Below are positions 27,081-38,500 of a stretch of DNA of 64,000 bases, piece after piece. The notes under the pieces were generated by a model, which was given only the letters and a program-made list of their open reading frames with translations, was not told the DNA's origin and made no database searches. The number at the start of each line of letters is the position of its first letter. The stretch's first letter is position 1. Origin of the DNA: Coffea arabica (lineage: Eukaryota > Streptophyta > Magnoliopsida > Gentianales > Rubiaceae); contig NC_092312.1 of NCBI RefSeq assembly GCF_036785885.1, forward strand, positions 18,060,001 through 18,124,000, written 5' to 3'. Both the position numbers and the translations under genes were made by a program.

Positions 27081-27676
27081 TAGAGATGCTGTCGGGCTGA
27101 GTCGAACTCGAGTAGCACCTTCGAACTTAGCTCGAGTTCGAGTTCGATCGAGTATATAAATTTGAACTTAACATAATGAAAATTAAGTTTGAACTCAATT
27201 TGTTTGAGTTCGAGTAAATTGCAAGTCTTATCAAACTCGAATTACTCTAGTTCAAACTCAAGTTTTTCTTTTTTTGTTTTTAATTTTTTACATTTTAATT
27301 TATTATATTATCATTTTTTCATCCATCACTTTTTTTTTATTGAACATTACTTCATGTAAATTTATTAAACTATGAACCCTTGATAGTCATTTCATAATTA
27401 AAATATATAATATATAAATGATATAAATACTCAATTAAACTCGTCGAATATTCAAGTATTTACTTCTGATACTCGAACACGACTCATTACACGTAACAAG
27501 CAATTCGAGTTCAAATTCTAAACTTTTGACTAAGCCACTCACGAATAGAATACTCGAGTATTTACTTCTAATACTCGAATGCGACTCATTACATGCAATG
27601 AGAGCTCGAACTCCAAACTTTTGACTAAGCTGCTCTCGCAAGCTACTTGCGGGCACTTGGCTTGATAGCACCCTTA
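27081..27676. mobile_element. Nonautonomous hAT element
   Basis: Inverted ends TAGAGATGCTGTCGGGCTGA (left) and TAAGGGTGCTATCAAGCCAA (complement of right) agree at most positions. The flanks gtaggagg (27073-27080) and gtaggaga (27677-27684) match at 7 of 8 bases, the target-duplication length of the hAT superfamily. The interior is made of TCGAGTTCGAG-like subterminal motifs, typical of these elements. A unit of about 102 bases (tatttacttctgatactcga) is repeated twice near the right end. There is no transposase reading frame in its 596 bases. Confidence 0.85.
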
Positions 27677-28265
27677 GTAGGAGAAGCATTACAAAATAAA
27701 CCGAATCCATGGCGCGCACACACAAAAGACTTAAAAAGTCCCAATCCACAGTCTGCTGACAACCCTATGCACGGCCTTATTGTCTGCTATACCTAGAATT
27801 GGGGCTAAGTCACAGAACAGTAATCATTTTGCTATCACAGCACACTACAGTTTCCAAAGTTAAGCCTGCAAATTGCTGATAAGATATTAAGATGACATCT
27901 TGGTGGCTTGTCATACTTTATTGCTTTGGCAATTGCTTCGAAGACACTACTCTGTTCTCACTTGATCTCTAAAGTTCATCTAATTTTCATCATGCACTTT
28001 GTCTCTTCCACACAATGTGGAGTTTTTAAATGCTTGAAGATCGTCAGAAATCCTGAAAACTACAAGCTCGCCAATGACTTCTGTATAGACTTGTAGTGCA
28101 GTGGCAGAATGTGCAAATTGTTCTTAAGGGCTTCCTCCAATTTTCCTTTTCCACAAAAACTCCATCACATAGTGCACATTATTCACTAGTTGCAATTTGG
28201 CGTGCAATATCCATCAAGCAGCTAAGAATAAGTAGTCATTTCCTTTTTTGGTTTAGCAAGAACCA

Positions 28266-28489
28266 AGAAGCTAATTGGATTACAGCTTCTACATTTCAGA
28301 ACCAACCAGAATGAGAAATCGTTATCAATATACTCATACAAAGTGTGCTTTAATCCTAAGGGATAACATGAAAACCGAGAAGCTAACTGCATTACAGCTT
28401 CTAAATTTCCGACCAATCAGAATGAGAAATCAGTGTCAATATACTCATAGGAAATGTGCTTTATTTCTAAGGGATAACATGAAAATGTC
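28266..28489. repeat. Tandem duplication of about 112 bp upstream of the xylosidase gene
   Basis: Two diverged copies start at 28266 and 28378 with agaagctaa and end with aagggataacatgaaaa. Each starts with a perfect 7-base inverted repeat, AGAAGCT and AGCTTCT, around an 11-base spacer. A plus-strand frame (28275-28544) is open through both copies and would repeat a 23-residue block, but it resembles nothing I know. Confidence 0.8.
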
Positions 28490-28815
28490 GTCGCTTTTTG
28501 CTTACATTAAGCATGTAGCGAAACAGATGGATATCCTTGCTTGAGGTAAGTGTAACCGTGGAATCAGAGAGAACTGCGAACCAGTCTGTTATCTGCCATT
28601 TTTCTTTTGCTATTAGATGATGGACGAACCAGTGGTCCATAGCCATGTTCGGCACTTTTTTGTCTTCCACGCTTAAGCATCCCAAAATCATTGCCAACCT
28701 AGGCAATTAAAGGCATACACCTGTATTGCCTCAATAAAAAGTCATATCCCGTGTTGCAGCTTGTGGCAGAAGTCATATTTTTAGCACTCTATGAAAAATG
28801 TGGCTCAGCATCAAA

Positions 28816-28823
28816 GTATAAAT
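28816..28823 (+). promoter_or_regulatory. Putative TATA box of the xylosidase gene
   Basis: The motif GTATAAAT lies 56 bases before the ATG at 28879. The transcription start expected about 30 bases downstream would leave a short 5' UTR. An upstream in-frame ATG at 28822 overlaps this box and would then lie outside the transcript. Confidence 0.5.
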
Positions 28824-28878
28824 GGAGGATTGTAGAATCAAAATTAATCAACCACCCGAAGTTCCAAAAATTAGAAAA

Positions 28879-31800
28879 ATGGGTCAGCTTAGGGAAGCCA
28901 TGAAAAAACGTATTCTGTTTGCCCTCTTTTTCCTACTTATCTTTGTAACCAAACGATGTGTTACTCAACCACATGCATGTGATGCGAGTGACCCCAATGC
29001 TGTAAACTATGCATTTTGTAATACCAGCTTATCCTACGAAGAGCGAGCCCGAGACCTAGTTTCGCGCTTGACCCTTGAAGAAAAAGTTCAACAGCTAGGC
29101 GATGAAGCTAAGGGCATCCCAAGGCTTGGGGTGCCTTTCTATTATTGGTGGAATGAGGCACTTCATGGGGTCTCAAATACCGGGAAGGGTGTGCGTTTTA
29201 ATGAAACAGTTCCTGGTGCAACTAGTTTCCCAGCAGTAATTCTTTCAGCTGCCAGTTTTAACACTGACCTGTGGTACAAGATGGGACAAGTTGTGTCAAC
29301 CGAAGCTCGAGCAATGTACAATGTGGGCTTGTCTGGTTTAACTTTCTGGAGTCCAACTATAAACGTGCTTCGTGATCCCAGATGGGGAAGGGCTCAAGAG
29401 ACCCCCGGAGAAGACCCTCTTGTGGTTTCCAAGTATGCAGTCAGTTATGTCCGGGGACTGCAAGAGGTAGGAAATCAGGAAGTGAACAAGTCAGGACCCA
29501 ACAGGCCACTCAAAGTTTCCAGCTGTTGTAAGCACTATACTGCCTATGACATTGATAATTGGAAGGGTATTACTCGTTTTACCTTTGATGCAAAGGTATG
29601 AAATATAGTATTGTGGATTCCTTCTCTTCCATTGGCACTATCTACAATATGTCTATTGTATACTTTATTGCCGATAATTACTCTATAAGTTAATGAGAAT
29701 CCATTTTTCTGACAGAGCATTTTTTAGATGTTTCTTATCCAACTTACTATTTTTGAAGGTGTATATGCTCTCACATCCCTTTGGTATTTCAAAATACTAC
29801 TTATATCCCAAAAAAACAAAAGTACCATTGGCACTGCTCATGATCGTGCAGAATGTTTCAGATTATTTTTGTGTTTTCCTGCATAGTTTTCATAAAATAA
29901 TTTCATTTCCAGTTAGACGCCTACAATTTTTTGTGTCTTTATTTAAATATATTTTCCCCTCTTTCTTCTTAAGAAGTATTGGGGAAAGGAGAAAAGTTTT
30001 GACAAGTTAAGACATCCTCATTGCTGATAGGTGACAGCACAGGATTTGGAGGACACTTATCAGCCACCATTCAAGAGCTGCGTACAAGAGGGGCATGTCA
30101 GCAGTGTAATGTGTTCATACAACAAGGTGAATGGGATCCCAACCTGTGCAGACCCCAATTTGCTGAAAGGAATTATCAGAGATCAATGGGGACTAGATGG
30201 GTATGTTTCTTCCACAGAAGTCTACAACTTTTGTGTTGTATAGTAATACCAGTTCTGGAAAAGCACCTCATCAATATTTTTATGATACATTACTCGAGAA
30301 CAAATATAGCGAAAATGGCAATTTTGTTGATCATGTCCTGAGGCTACATTTGTTTGCTCTGATGCAGATATATAGTTTCAGATTGCGATTCCATTAGCAC
30401 GTATTACAAACAAATGAATTACACTGATACAGCTGAGGATGCTGTAGCACTCGCTCTGAAAGCAGGTACTGATCACCTGTGCCATCTTCTAATAAATGAT
30501 TTGCAGTTATCATTGACTCTTCTTCTGGACTACATACTCATCTGTCTCACATGACCACACAGGTTTGAACTTAAATTGTGGAACCTCTCTCCCGGATTAC
30601 ACACAGAAAGCTATAGACTTAAAAAAGGTTGAGGAGGCTACAGTAGATGAATCCCTGATATACAATTATATTGTTCTAATGCGGCTAGGCTTCTTTGATG
30701 GGGACCCCAAACAGCATCCCTTTGGGAAACTTGGGCCATCTGATGTATGTACTGATGACCATCAAAATTTAGGACGTGAAGTTGCAAGACAAGGTATAGT
30801 TTTGTTAGAAAACGATGGTGTTCTTCCTTTATCCCAAAATATCACTAGGAAGTTGGCCCTCATAGGTCCCAACGCTAATGCGACCACAACTATGATAAGC
30901 ATCTATGCTGGTATACCCTGCCGCTACACTACCCTTTTGCAAGCTCTTGAGCAGAAGTATGGGGAGAGCTTAACATACGAGCCGGGATGTAGTGATGTTG
31001 AGTGCAAAAATGCAAGCCAAATTGAGGCTGCAGCCAAAGCTGCAGCATCAGCAGATACAGCGGTGATTGTAGTGGGGCTAAGTCAGTCAATAGAAAGGGA
31101 AGGACTAGATAGGGAGGACCTAAAGTTACCTGGATTTCAGGAGAAGCTAGTGATGGACGTGTCTGAAGCAGCACCAGGACCTGTAGTCCTAGTTATCATG
31201 GCAGCTGGTCCTGTTGATGTCTCTTTCGCGAAGAACAATAGTAAGTTTGGGGCAATCTTGTGGGCTGGCTATCCAGGTCAAGATGGAGGCGATGCTATAG
31301 CTCAAGTACTGTATGGTGATTACAATCCAGGTGCTCATTTCTCTCCTTTATCTTAAACAAGCTCTTATACAATAAACGGAATTACAATGAATGACTTTAT
31401 CATGGTACTCCTCTTGATGTTACATTTTTTTTTTTTATGCATTACTTTCAGGTGGTAGGTCTCCTTTTACTTGGTATCCACAAGAATACGCAGAGAAAGT
31501 GCCCATGGATGACATGCATATGAGAGCGAATGCCTGCGCAAGCTTTCCAGGAAGAACCTACAGATTTTACACAGACAAGCCGGTTTATGATTTTGGGCAT
31601 TGGTTTAAGTTACTCAAACTATTCCAAGGTTATCATAGTGGCACCTGGCAACATATTTATACAGCCAAAAACTTCTCACCGACCTTTCAACATTCGACAT
31701 CTTGACCTTGCCTCCGAATCCAACCAAGTGATTGACGTATCGGAAGTGAATTGCAAGAATTTACAATTTGAATTGATTGTCGGTGTGAAAAATGTAGGGA

Positions 31801-32108
31801 AAATGGATGGATCTCATGTTGTGCTCGTTTTTTGGAAGCCTGCAGTTGCACAAGGAGTGACAGGAACGCCCAATATACAACTTGTGGGTTTTGAGAAAGT
31901 AGAGGTGAAGCAAGGGGAGGCAGAATCAGTCCCAGTGAAGCTGGATGTTTGCAAACATTTGAGCATTGTGGACGCGGAGGGGAAGAGGAAATTGGTCGCC
32001 GGGCAGCACACCCTTGTCATTGGGTCTTCCAGTGAACAACAACTGGAGCATCGTTTTGATATTCAGCTGGGAAATGCTGGTTGGGGCGAAGGAGTTATGT
32101 CTTTCTGA
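28879..32108 (+). CDS. BXL: GH3 beta-D-xylosidase (BXL family), frameshifted in last exon
   Basis: Exons: 28879-29595, 30031-30200, 30368-30465, 30563-31330, 31452-32108. A signal peptide ([18 protein letters not shown]) is followed by the BXL opening [20 protein letters not shown]. The GH3 N-domain shows [40 protein letters not shown] and [13 protein letters not shown]. The nucleophile is expected to be D301 in IVSDCDS. The GH3 C-domain and a fibronectin-III-like end follow. Such enzymes trim xylose or arabinose from wall xylan and arabinan in the apoplast. At 31600/31601 one extra T breaks the frame within DFGHGLSYSN: the upstream frame runs to a stop at 31705, while the downstream frame carries the expected C-terminus to 32108. 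Without that T the chain would be 802 residues, near the family norm. A recent mutation and a sequencing error are both possible. ATG 28900 is an alternative start. Confidence 0.9.
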
Positions 32109-32265
32109 GATGATAATACTTAGATCACAGAAAATGGGACCAATGGCTCTTCTGCATATATGATCTTGTGATGAATAAAAGTAGGTTTGCCAAAAAGGAT
32201 CATCACTTGTTCAATATAAAGTTTATCAATATCATTAAAAAGGATTATCAGTTGCGATAATCTTT

Positions 32266-32289
32266 CGCTAGAAGAAGGGCTTGAACCTT

Positions 32290-32322
<33 letters not shown>

Positions 32323-32339
32323 AACTGAGCTACTCCAGC
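32266..32339 (-). tRNA. trnN-GUU: tRNA-Asn (GTT)
   Basis: The complement folds as a 74-base cloverleaf. The acceptor strands are GCTGGAG and TTCTAGC with discriminator G. The D arm is GCTC..GAGC, the anticodon arm TGTGG-CTGTTAA-CCACA with anticodon GTT, and the T arm GAAGG-TTCAAGC-CCTTC. The internal promoter blocks TAGCTCAGTTGG (A box) and GGTTCAAGCCC (B box) are present. A run of five T on the minus strand, about 25 bases past the 3' end, could stop RNA polymerase III. There is no intron and CCA is not encoded, as expected for a plant nuclear gene. The pair 7-66 is G-U. Confidence 0.95.
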
Positions 32340-33965
32340 TGTGCTTTGTATGGGAATTAATTATAACTTATATAACCTTCCTTTGATCTGTCAAAAAAGA
32401 CGGATACCTTGACCGAGTAAAACCAGAAAACAGAATAGATTCACTCATTTATCGTAATTTACAAATGACGTTCAAGTCCCCTTTTTTGTTTTTCTAAACT
32501 ATTTTTTTGATGGGTTATATCTCTCTTTTCTGGTGAAATTGAAATTTTGTAGCAGCACAGAAATTTCCACTCATGAATACAGAGTACACAACCGACAAGA
32601 GAGGAAAGTTAAAAAAAGGAGTTGTAGCATTCCCATTAAACTAAGAGTCCATTCGAGCCGAATCGAATTGAACTTAATTATCACTATGTTCAAGTTTGAA
32701 TTTGATAGCCGAAAAAGTGCTCTCGAGCTTGAATGAGCCTGAGAGTTGGAACTCAAGCTCAACTTAAAAGATTTTTTGATTGAGATCGAGTTTGAACTTG
32801 ACTTGAAAATGTTTGAAATAGTTGCCAAGTCCAATCGAGTTCGAAATCTATTAGTGGTTCTAATTTCTTTAATAAATTTCACAAACAACATATCTAAGAG
32901 AGTAATTTTGTAATATTAATAATTTAATTAAAAAAATGCAACTCTCAATACTAGAATTATGAGTTCGACTAGTGATTTCAAACAAGTAATTCGAACTTGG
33001 TTCGAGTTCGGTCGATACAAAATTCAAGTTGTGTTGTTGCGGACAAGGGACACAGATGGTTGCAGGTTGTATTCATTTTTCACTGCGCGTAACTTCTATT
33101 GCACACGATATAACTTACTTTGTACATGACATAATTTTACAACACTTTTTTGTGGGCATCACATATACCTTGAAAATCGAGTTACATGTTGTAATCTGAG
33201 TCGCACAAATTTTTTAGGTCACACCGTGACCGTGAACCTTCAGGAACGGTTGTCAGTTCCTGCCCCATTTCCGTGCTGTTGCGGAGCTATACCCGCGCAA
33301 GAATCTCGAATCTTCTGCGCACCTTCATTAGACTTCCAAAAGACAACCAAATATTCCACGCCAGTCAATAGGCCATACGAACCCAAGAAATGCACGCAAT
33401 CATCCGGCATTTGCAAGAATATGGAGGTAGATTATGCCTGTCTTGTCAAGTATTGTTTCTGTATCTAACCAACATAAAACTATGGGCCTTTTGGTTCAAT
33501 TTTAGGAATCGGACAAGTATGAAGCGCAATCTGGGATCAGGGAATTCTGAAAAATGAGCAAGTATTGGAATGCAAGAACATTGAACTAGTCTATATGTTC
33601 CCGGCCCAGCAGCATAAAATTTTTGCATCTGACAGGCGAAAGGCGTCTATTAGTGTTCCGAGCGTATTCCGCAGGCAGAACAGTTTGATAAGTTACCTGC
33701 TCGAGCTTAAAGCATAGACTAAAACTAAAACAAGTTGCAAAAGAAAACAATTGATCACCTGCAAATGAAATATTACGACAAAGTATTCGTATTATATTTT
33801 TACAATTGGAAGAATTTCATAAATGGAACACCCCATGATCCTTCACAGACTTGCGAACCTGATCTAATCAGAGCGGACTCATCATCTATATCCAACAAGC
33901 ACCTACCTATGGGCTATGGGGAAAAAAACAGATAATTACGGAACATTATTATTGTTCTGCCTTAT
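32340..33965. other. Intergenic region with a TCGAGTT-rich repeat
   Basis: No gene is supported. Positions 32645-33030 contain many variants of TTCGAGTTCG, AGCTCGAGC and their complements, resembling the interior of the hAT element at 27081, and probably represent another decayed member. The rest to 33965 is unremarkable; the side next to 33966 should hold the 3' UTR of the small minus-strand gene. Confidence 0.45.
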
Positions 33966-34322
33966 TTAAGGCTTGATTCCGATGGGAACATTGTAACTGG
34001 CCATATTGGCAGCGGAGTTCATGTGGGGGGGGACGCGAGTGGTCAAAGGGCTCAGGACGGAAGTGGCTCTACCGGTGAAGCTCTTGGCATGGGAGATGTA
34101 ATCCAAGCCAGTGCCACCTGAACGCTGCTCCGAGAAATCAGAACTCGGTTGCTGACATTCTGACCTGGTTCGACGATGAGATGAACCCTCAAGTTCAACT
34201 GATTGTTCTCCTCCAAGCAGCAAGTGATAGCTGCGGTTAGAGGTGTCGGACAGGGATCTGTAGCTGTTCCCAGGCCTTTGCTTCCTCAAGGAGCGGATGA
34301 TAAACGGTATTAAGCCCTCCAT
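33966..34322 (-). CDS. Small uncharacterised plant protein
   Basis: A single-exon frame of 118 codons starting MEGLIPFIIRSLRKQRPGNS. I do not recognise a domain. The N-terminus has a short hydrophobic stretch followed by basic residues. The middle is Ser/Arg-rich (SYRSLSDTSNRSYHLLLG, SSHRRTRSECQQPSSDFSEQ) with several possible phosphorylation sites, and the C-terminus is NMASYNVPIGIKP. The short MEGLIPF opening with later SYR-S and RRTRSE blocks looks like a family of small plant proteins of unknown function; that match is from memory. A TATA-like motif at 34441-34451 is at a suitable distance upstream. Base composition is less AT-rich than the flanks, which supports real coding. Confidence 0.7.
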   Translation of the reverse strand: MEGLIPFIIRSLRKQRPGNSYRSLSDTSNRSYHLLLGGEQSVELEGSSHRRTRSECQQPSSDFSEQRSGGTGLDYISHAKSFTGRATSVLSPLTTRVPPHMNSAANMASYNVPIGIKP

Positions 34323-35482
34323 TGCCTGCCTTAATTAGTTGATGCTCTGCTCTTAGCAGCCTAGTAAAGTTTTGTTTTTGAGACTAACAACGATGGATGC
34401 CTAGTTTGGATGTATTAATGAGAGAATTGAAAGCTGACATTTATTTATACTGCTCCTCAGGCAGGAGGAAAATTCAATGATAATGACCAAGACTCCATAT
34501 CCTTTAACTTTAAGAAGCAAATTACTAAAGAAAAGGTTTTTTTTTTTTTTTAAAAAAAAAATCATCCAAAACTCGTGCGAAGTTTGAAAATTCAAACCCG
34601 TTTTGGGTAGCATGAATCGCAGGAGTTTTCTTTTTGTCATCTTTATCTTAATGCTGATTAAGGTAGTGCAGGACAAATTGGCAACGGAAAGCAACGAAAG
34701 TCAGCAAAATTGACTTAGTGATAGATCATCGGACATGCAATGGGCCAATACCGTGTTGTATTATGGATGGCACCTAATTAAGGCTTTGACTGCTTTTTTT
34801 TTTTTTTTTGTTTCTTCCTTGTGCTCATGGGATGAGATCGAGAATAACACTAGCTACTAATGAATGAAGAGGGGCGGCGGCTGAGGCTGGAAAAAAACGA
34901 AAAATCAAAACAAAATCACTGGAAAATGAAGGAATGCATGCATTTCCTGCCAGCTCTCCGATGACCAAATGATTAGGAAGGGATAAAAAAAAAAAGTCCA
35001 TGTTTGACGAGATTTATGTGGGGTAAAGAGACTTACCTAATTAATACACGGGTTTGTGATGAGCTGGCAGGGGCAGTCGATGACATGGGCCAGTCGAACA
35101 GGGCTAAGGTTTAATACTACTGAGAAGTTGAGACCTCGAAATCAAGGTGCTGCTGCCGCTGCTTCCAATCCAATCCATGAATTTCTGGGTGCAAAAGGCA
35201 CGTGGACAACCGTTTGTAGTTTCATAATGGCGGCATTTTTTTGCCATCCCTAGCTCGTTTCTTCAATGCAAAATGCGTATATTTCAACTCTCCAGCCTCG
35301 CCTCCTGCCAACAAAATTTCAGCCAAATCCATTTGACATCACATGACGCGAGGCGCACGGAATTTTAATCGGTTTGGTTATTGGGTCCGCCCTCGTTAAT
35401 AGGGTCACAAGTGTTAGTTGTTTAAAAAATATATTTTAGTATTTTGAAAAAAAATTGCAAGGAATACAATAATTGCCAAACA
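34323..35482. other. Promoter side of the small gene and spacer
   Basis: Includes the 5' UTR and promoter of the minus-strand gene to about 34500, with a T/A homopolymer pair at 34539-34561 and a T run at about 34795-34809. I see no other gene before the transposon cluster. Confidence 0.45.
34441..34451 (-). promoter_or_regulatory. Putative TATA box of the small minus-strand gene
   Basis: The minus strand reads GTATAAATAAA about 120 bases before the ATG at 34322. This would place transcription start near 34415 and give a 5' UTR of about 95 bases. Confidence 0.5.
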
Positions 35483-35565
35483 GTTAGTCCAAGGATTTAA
35501 GTGACTAAAAGTTAACATCTGAGACTAAACTATATAGTTTAATGGAATAAACTGATAAAAACCCC
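35483..35565. repeat. Direct repeat flanking the transposon nest, left copy
   Basis: This segment (gttagtccaaggatttaagt onward, ending ataaaaacccc) recurs in the same orientation at 39262-39353. The copies share blocks such as aagtgactaaaagttaac and gagactaaac but differ by substitutions and a small insertion. Confidence 0.8.
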
Positions 35566-38500
35566 ATTTTATAATTTGTGACGATCCCACCTCCCCCTAA
35601 GGCGAACCAAAGGGTTCGGCGGACCGCCTGCCCAACTCTCGCCGGAACTCAATCGATCACTTCCATCCTCGAGCAAAACCAGATCAAGCCCATACGAAAA
35701 ACATAGCAATGATCCAAAAACTTAAACGAAACTTATATACATTACGATCTCAAAAGAAAGTACAACCATCAAATATACAAAAGTTCCCAAATTCACCATA
35801 CAACCACCCCGTGCCAAACACTAGGGCGAGAACCCTTACAAAAAACATCAAAAACTAGACCAGCTAGTCTATACCGAGCTATCGTCCTTGCTCGCCTTCC
35901 CCTGCTAAGAAAAACAAAACTAAAGGGATGAGTTAAAAGTTCAGCGAGGTTCCGAACATGTAATTAAACAACAAAGCCAATACATTAACCATCAATAATC
36001 AATAATCCAAGAAACATTTAGCATGGAAAGCAATAAGAACACATACATTAAAAGGATACGGGCTCACATGGAACCAAACATTCGCTCGCTCGCGCGTTCT
36101 CCTGTCACTTTCCCTTATTCCTCCAATTGCTTGGAAAATTTCATTTTTTTTGAAATAAAACCCTCATTCTTTTGTTCATTTCATTCACCCCCTCCTGGAA
36201 ATTGGTTAGGCTCCACGAACTTACAAGGTAATACTCGAGTATACCGACATTCACACCCAAGGTCACCATATCGCCCGACCGATTCCGCTTCTGGCTCGAG
36301 TCGATCGGTAACGAAGGGCAGGGTCCAGTTCAGCCATAAGGCTTACATCATGCGCAACTAATATTTCAATCATTAAATCCTTGAAATTTCACATTTATTT
36401 AGGTCGAGTCCGATAAAGTACACACGCGCCTAAAAAACTCGTTTCGAAAATTATTGAAAGCACTTAACACATAATCAAACAGTAATACAAGTCATAAAAT
36501 CAAGAAAATATAGCAGATAAGGAACACTCACCTATTTACGCAAAACAACGTGCAAATATCCCTTCGAATATTACTCGCAGTCACCGACAAAACCTAAATT
36601 AACAAGAGAAATATTATAGTTCATCTAATCACAACAAATAAATCGAAGAAAATCTAACTAATTACGAGTAAAACGTATAAACATGACTTTAAAATGAAAA
36701 GAAAGTATTTGGACCTGGGGTCGAAAATAGCTAGGGTTAATAAACCAAATGCGAAACTAAATCCAAAAAGGTTATCAAATTTCCGATGGAAAACACTTGA
36801 CTAAAATAAATCATAATCCAACTCGATAGACTAAGAAACATTGTTTTCGAAATCATTTATGTAGTTCAAAATCAATATACATTCAAATAAGTATTAAGGC
36901 CTACATGTCTAGATTGAGAAAACCTTAGGTCATACCTCTATATTTTGGTATGAAGTAGTAATTAAACATTTGAAGGTTCAAATGGAAAAGGTATCAAGTG
37001 TTAAGATGGAAAACGATCATAGTATTTGCCACACGAAAAATATACAAGTTCAAATCGACACTTAGCCCTCGAGCCAAAATTTGGGCAGTACGCCCTTTGT
37101 ATTTACCTATTTTCCAGCCATTTATGGCTTCATTATTTTCCTCATTCAAACCCAAAGGTACCTACACAACAATTTAAATTCAATAGTCGTTCAGTAAGCT
37201 CCAAGTAGTACAAGTATAATTCAAGCTAAGGAAAAACAAATCCGGAAATGGGATTAGCTTTAACCCCGAAAAAAAAAACAGGTTTTGACATCATTTTGCG
37301 ATTTTATCACCAAAGGCACTACGATTATCGGATGAAGGTGCAAGATACACCGTTTCGAAGCTAAGAGATAGGGCTACAATGTTCCAGAAGGCAACTCTAT
37401 CCAGTTTCAAGTGTAACAAGGTCAAAAATGCAAGATACTACACCAGAACCGGAAAAACAGATTTACAAACCGCATTCTGGTGCAAACACCATAAAACAGG
37501 CTACCCAAGTCCAAATCCAGTAATTTCAAAGCCATCCTAAAGCTAAGAAACAGGGCTACAATTCATCAGAAGACCTCAACAACCAATTCTGAAGCATTTC
37601 CAACCAAATTAATCAATTACAGCCGCAACTATCAAATTCGGGTAAAACCAGGACAGTAAGGGTAATTCTGTCTTTTCACAAGCTACGCTACTCCGATTGA
37701 CCTAAAATTTTGCAAACATCTCTAAAATATCATTCCCTACAACTTTCATGTTTTAACCCAAGGTCAATTCGGCCTCTAACATGGTGCAATAAAACCGGAC
37801 AGAATGTAAAATCAAGAACCCTAACTTTCCAATTTTTCTTCCAAAACAGAAATTACTTGCAATTTACCACTTTTCCTACCTCCTAGAGTCCTTAAACATC
37901 ATTTCCAATCATCATAGATAGCCACACAATCATGTTCATATTAAAACAGAAAAATCACCAATAATTAGAAAACTTCACCAATTCAACCAAAACTCAAAAT
38001 ATAATCCATAAAGTTGCATCTTATACCACCACTAATCATGAATTAAGCATTATTAGAGGGAGGAAAGTGGTTCTTCACAACTCACCTTTGTAACCTCAAG
38101 AAACAAGATAGCTAGGGCTTGTTCTTCCCAAATGGCTCCACCAAACACCTCAAACTAGCCTAGCAACTCACTTTTATGGAGAATTTTGGAATTTAAACGG
38201 TTGAATCACAAGATTGAGTAAGAAATGAGGTAGAAGAAGAAGTTTTCTCTCTTGATTTCTTCTCTCTAATGGCCGGCCAAAGCAAGCAATAAAATGGAGA
38301 AATTTTGGTCAATTTTGAGTTTTAGTAAAGTTAGTGAATAGGGGTCAAAATCCAAGAACCAACCATGTCGCGACACCTAGCACCTTTTGAGTTAAAACAT
38401 ATTCTTTTGTCTCTCCAAGATTAATCCAACTAAGTAATCTCTAACTATCTCTTAACACCTGATAAAATAAACCCAATATCCAAAACATAACCTAATTAGC

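Larger units (their letters stand above)
26086..28815. other. Divergent region between DUF936 and xylosidase genes
   Basis: The two genes are transcribed away from each other, so both promoters lie here. The 250 bases nearest 26086 are the 5' UTR and promoter side of the DUF936 gene. A run of about 30 T lies at 27037-27066, followed by the hAT element at 27081-27676. A tandem duplication at 28266-28489 sits in the xylosidase upstream region. I see no further supported gene. Confidence 0.5.

Noticed and set aside
28266-28489. CRISPR-like or satellite array
   Set aside because: Only two diverged copies with no spacers; a simple tandem duplication in a plant genome.
34097-34300. Possible second gene opposite the small minus-strand gene
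   Set aside because: The plus strand has no comparable frame, and the minus-strand frame has the better composition and promoter motif.
36023-36361. 112-codon plus-strand frame inside the solo LTR
   Set aside because: Lies wholly in LTR sequence and in the opposite orientation; no known protein.
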